A stretch of 64,000 nt of DNA from Cucumis sativus (lineage: Eukaryota; Streptophyta; Magnoliopsida; Cucurbitales; Cucurbitaceae): the NCBI RefSeq assembly GCF_000004075.3, contig NC_026657.2:30970408-31034407 (forward strand), read 5' to 3'. The notes under the pieces were generated by a model. That model saw only the letters and a program-made list of their open reading frames with translations. It did not search any database and was not told the origin of the DNA. Shown one piece after another: positions 63,654-64,000 of the stretch. A program made the position numbers and the translations under genes. How positions within the stretch are numbered: the stretch's first letter is position 1; the number at the start of each line of letters is the position of its first letter.

Positions 63654-63697
63654 ATGACAAGCAGTGAGGTCATCTCTACAACAACGGGGCAAAGGAG
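63654..63697 (+). CDS. First exon of an SDR gene, cut by the window edge
   Basis: Exon 1 encodes MTSSEVISTTTGQR plus two bases of the next codon and ends at GGAG|GTAATC. The CTCTAAAAGAA leader, the ATGACA start, the ACAACAA and AAGGAGGTAA blocks and the phase-2 donor match the start of the decayed SDR copy at 59082. That copy's exon has lost about 21 bases. A very short first exon followed by an intron and an NAD(P)-binding exon is usual in the SDR110C family. Exon 2 lies beyond base 64000, so the product is inferred from this homology only. A TATA box sits at 63578. Whether the full gene is intact cannot be seen here. Confidence 0.55.
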
Positions 63698-64000
63698 GTA
63701 ATCAAAAAACAATATTTTAGCTACCTTTTCTTTTATATATATATATATAGATCTATTTGAATATCTTCTAATTTTTATATCCATAATTAATATTAATTTG
63801 CAGTTTTTCTTTCTTTTCTTTGTTTTTTTGTTTTTTTTTTTTTTTTTGTCAACAATTCCAGTGTTAAGCATGTTATTCAGGGTTTTCTTTTTTTAATTCC
63901 AAAATAAAATATTGAAAAACATGAAGTCGTTTGAAAATCAATTTTGGGAATTATAGCTAGGGTCATCTTTGCTAGTATTTGATATTGAGATGTTGATAAA

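Noticed and set aside
1-64000. CRISPR arrays, bacterial operons, riboswitches, intact tRNA or rRNA genes, organelle DNA insertions
   Set aside because: None seen on reading both strands; repeats present are tandem or inverted plant repeats, and the only tRNA-like site lacks stems.

Overview
The window is nuclear DNA from a flowering plant. Genes are split by GT-AG introns, the spacers are very AT-rich, there are long (AT)n and poly-T tracts, and every recognisable protein belongs to a plant family. The proteins look eudicot. A cucurbit (cucumber/melon type) is my impression from memory of those protein sequences and could not be tested here.

Layout. 0.2-1.3 kb: a single-exon F-box gene of the At2g27310 type (minus). 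1.3-13 kb: gene-poor spacer holding a foldback-type element with roughly 0.5 kb inverted arms (8.8-10.6 kb) and a second inverted-repeat element (10.6-11.5 kb). 13.3-13.7 kb: a small secreted six-cysteine knottin precursor resembling albumin-1 peptides. 14.3-14.8 kb: a MITE. 16.4-18.4 kb: a three-exon gene for a conserved-looking protein of unknown role, followed by splice-bounded non-coding exon candidates up to about 21 kb. 22.5-24.1 kb (minus): a B3 repressor of the NGATHA-like (NGAL) type. 24.1-35 kb: spacer with microsatellites, one tRNA-like/SINE-like remnant and one doubtful short peptide ORF.

35.1-41.8 kb (minus): a ten-exon serine carboxypeptidase of family S28 (Pro-X carboxypeptidase-like), rebuilt exon by exon to 502 residues, with a transposon-like insert in its third intron. 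47.1-49.7 kb: an At5g41620-type coiled-coil protein in three coding exons. 51.3-54.2 and 55.0-57.8 kb: a tandem pair of IAA-amino acid hydrolases (ILR1-like) with the same exon structure. 59.1-60.0 kb: a decayed short-chain dehydrogenase (SDR) copy with several lesions. 63.65 kb to the right edge: the first exon of a related SDR gene that continues past the window. A Copia-like LTR plus primer-binding site lies at 60.6-60.7 kb.

There is no operon logic. The neighbours are independent genes, and the clearest local process is tandem duplication (ILR1-like pair, SDR pair) with decay of one SDR copy. I found no clearly novel multi-gene system. The most interesting items are the knottin precursor, the long-hairpin element, the SDR decay series, the NGAL three-codon terminal exon, the uncharacterised 159-residue protein and the spliced non-coding exon candidates.
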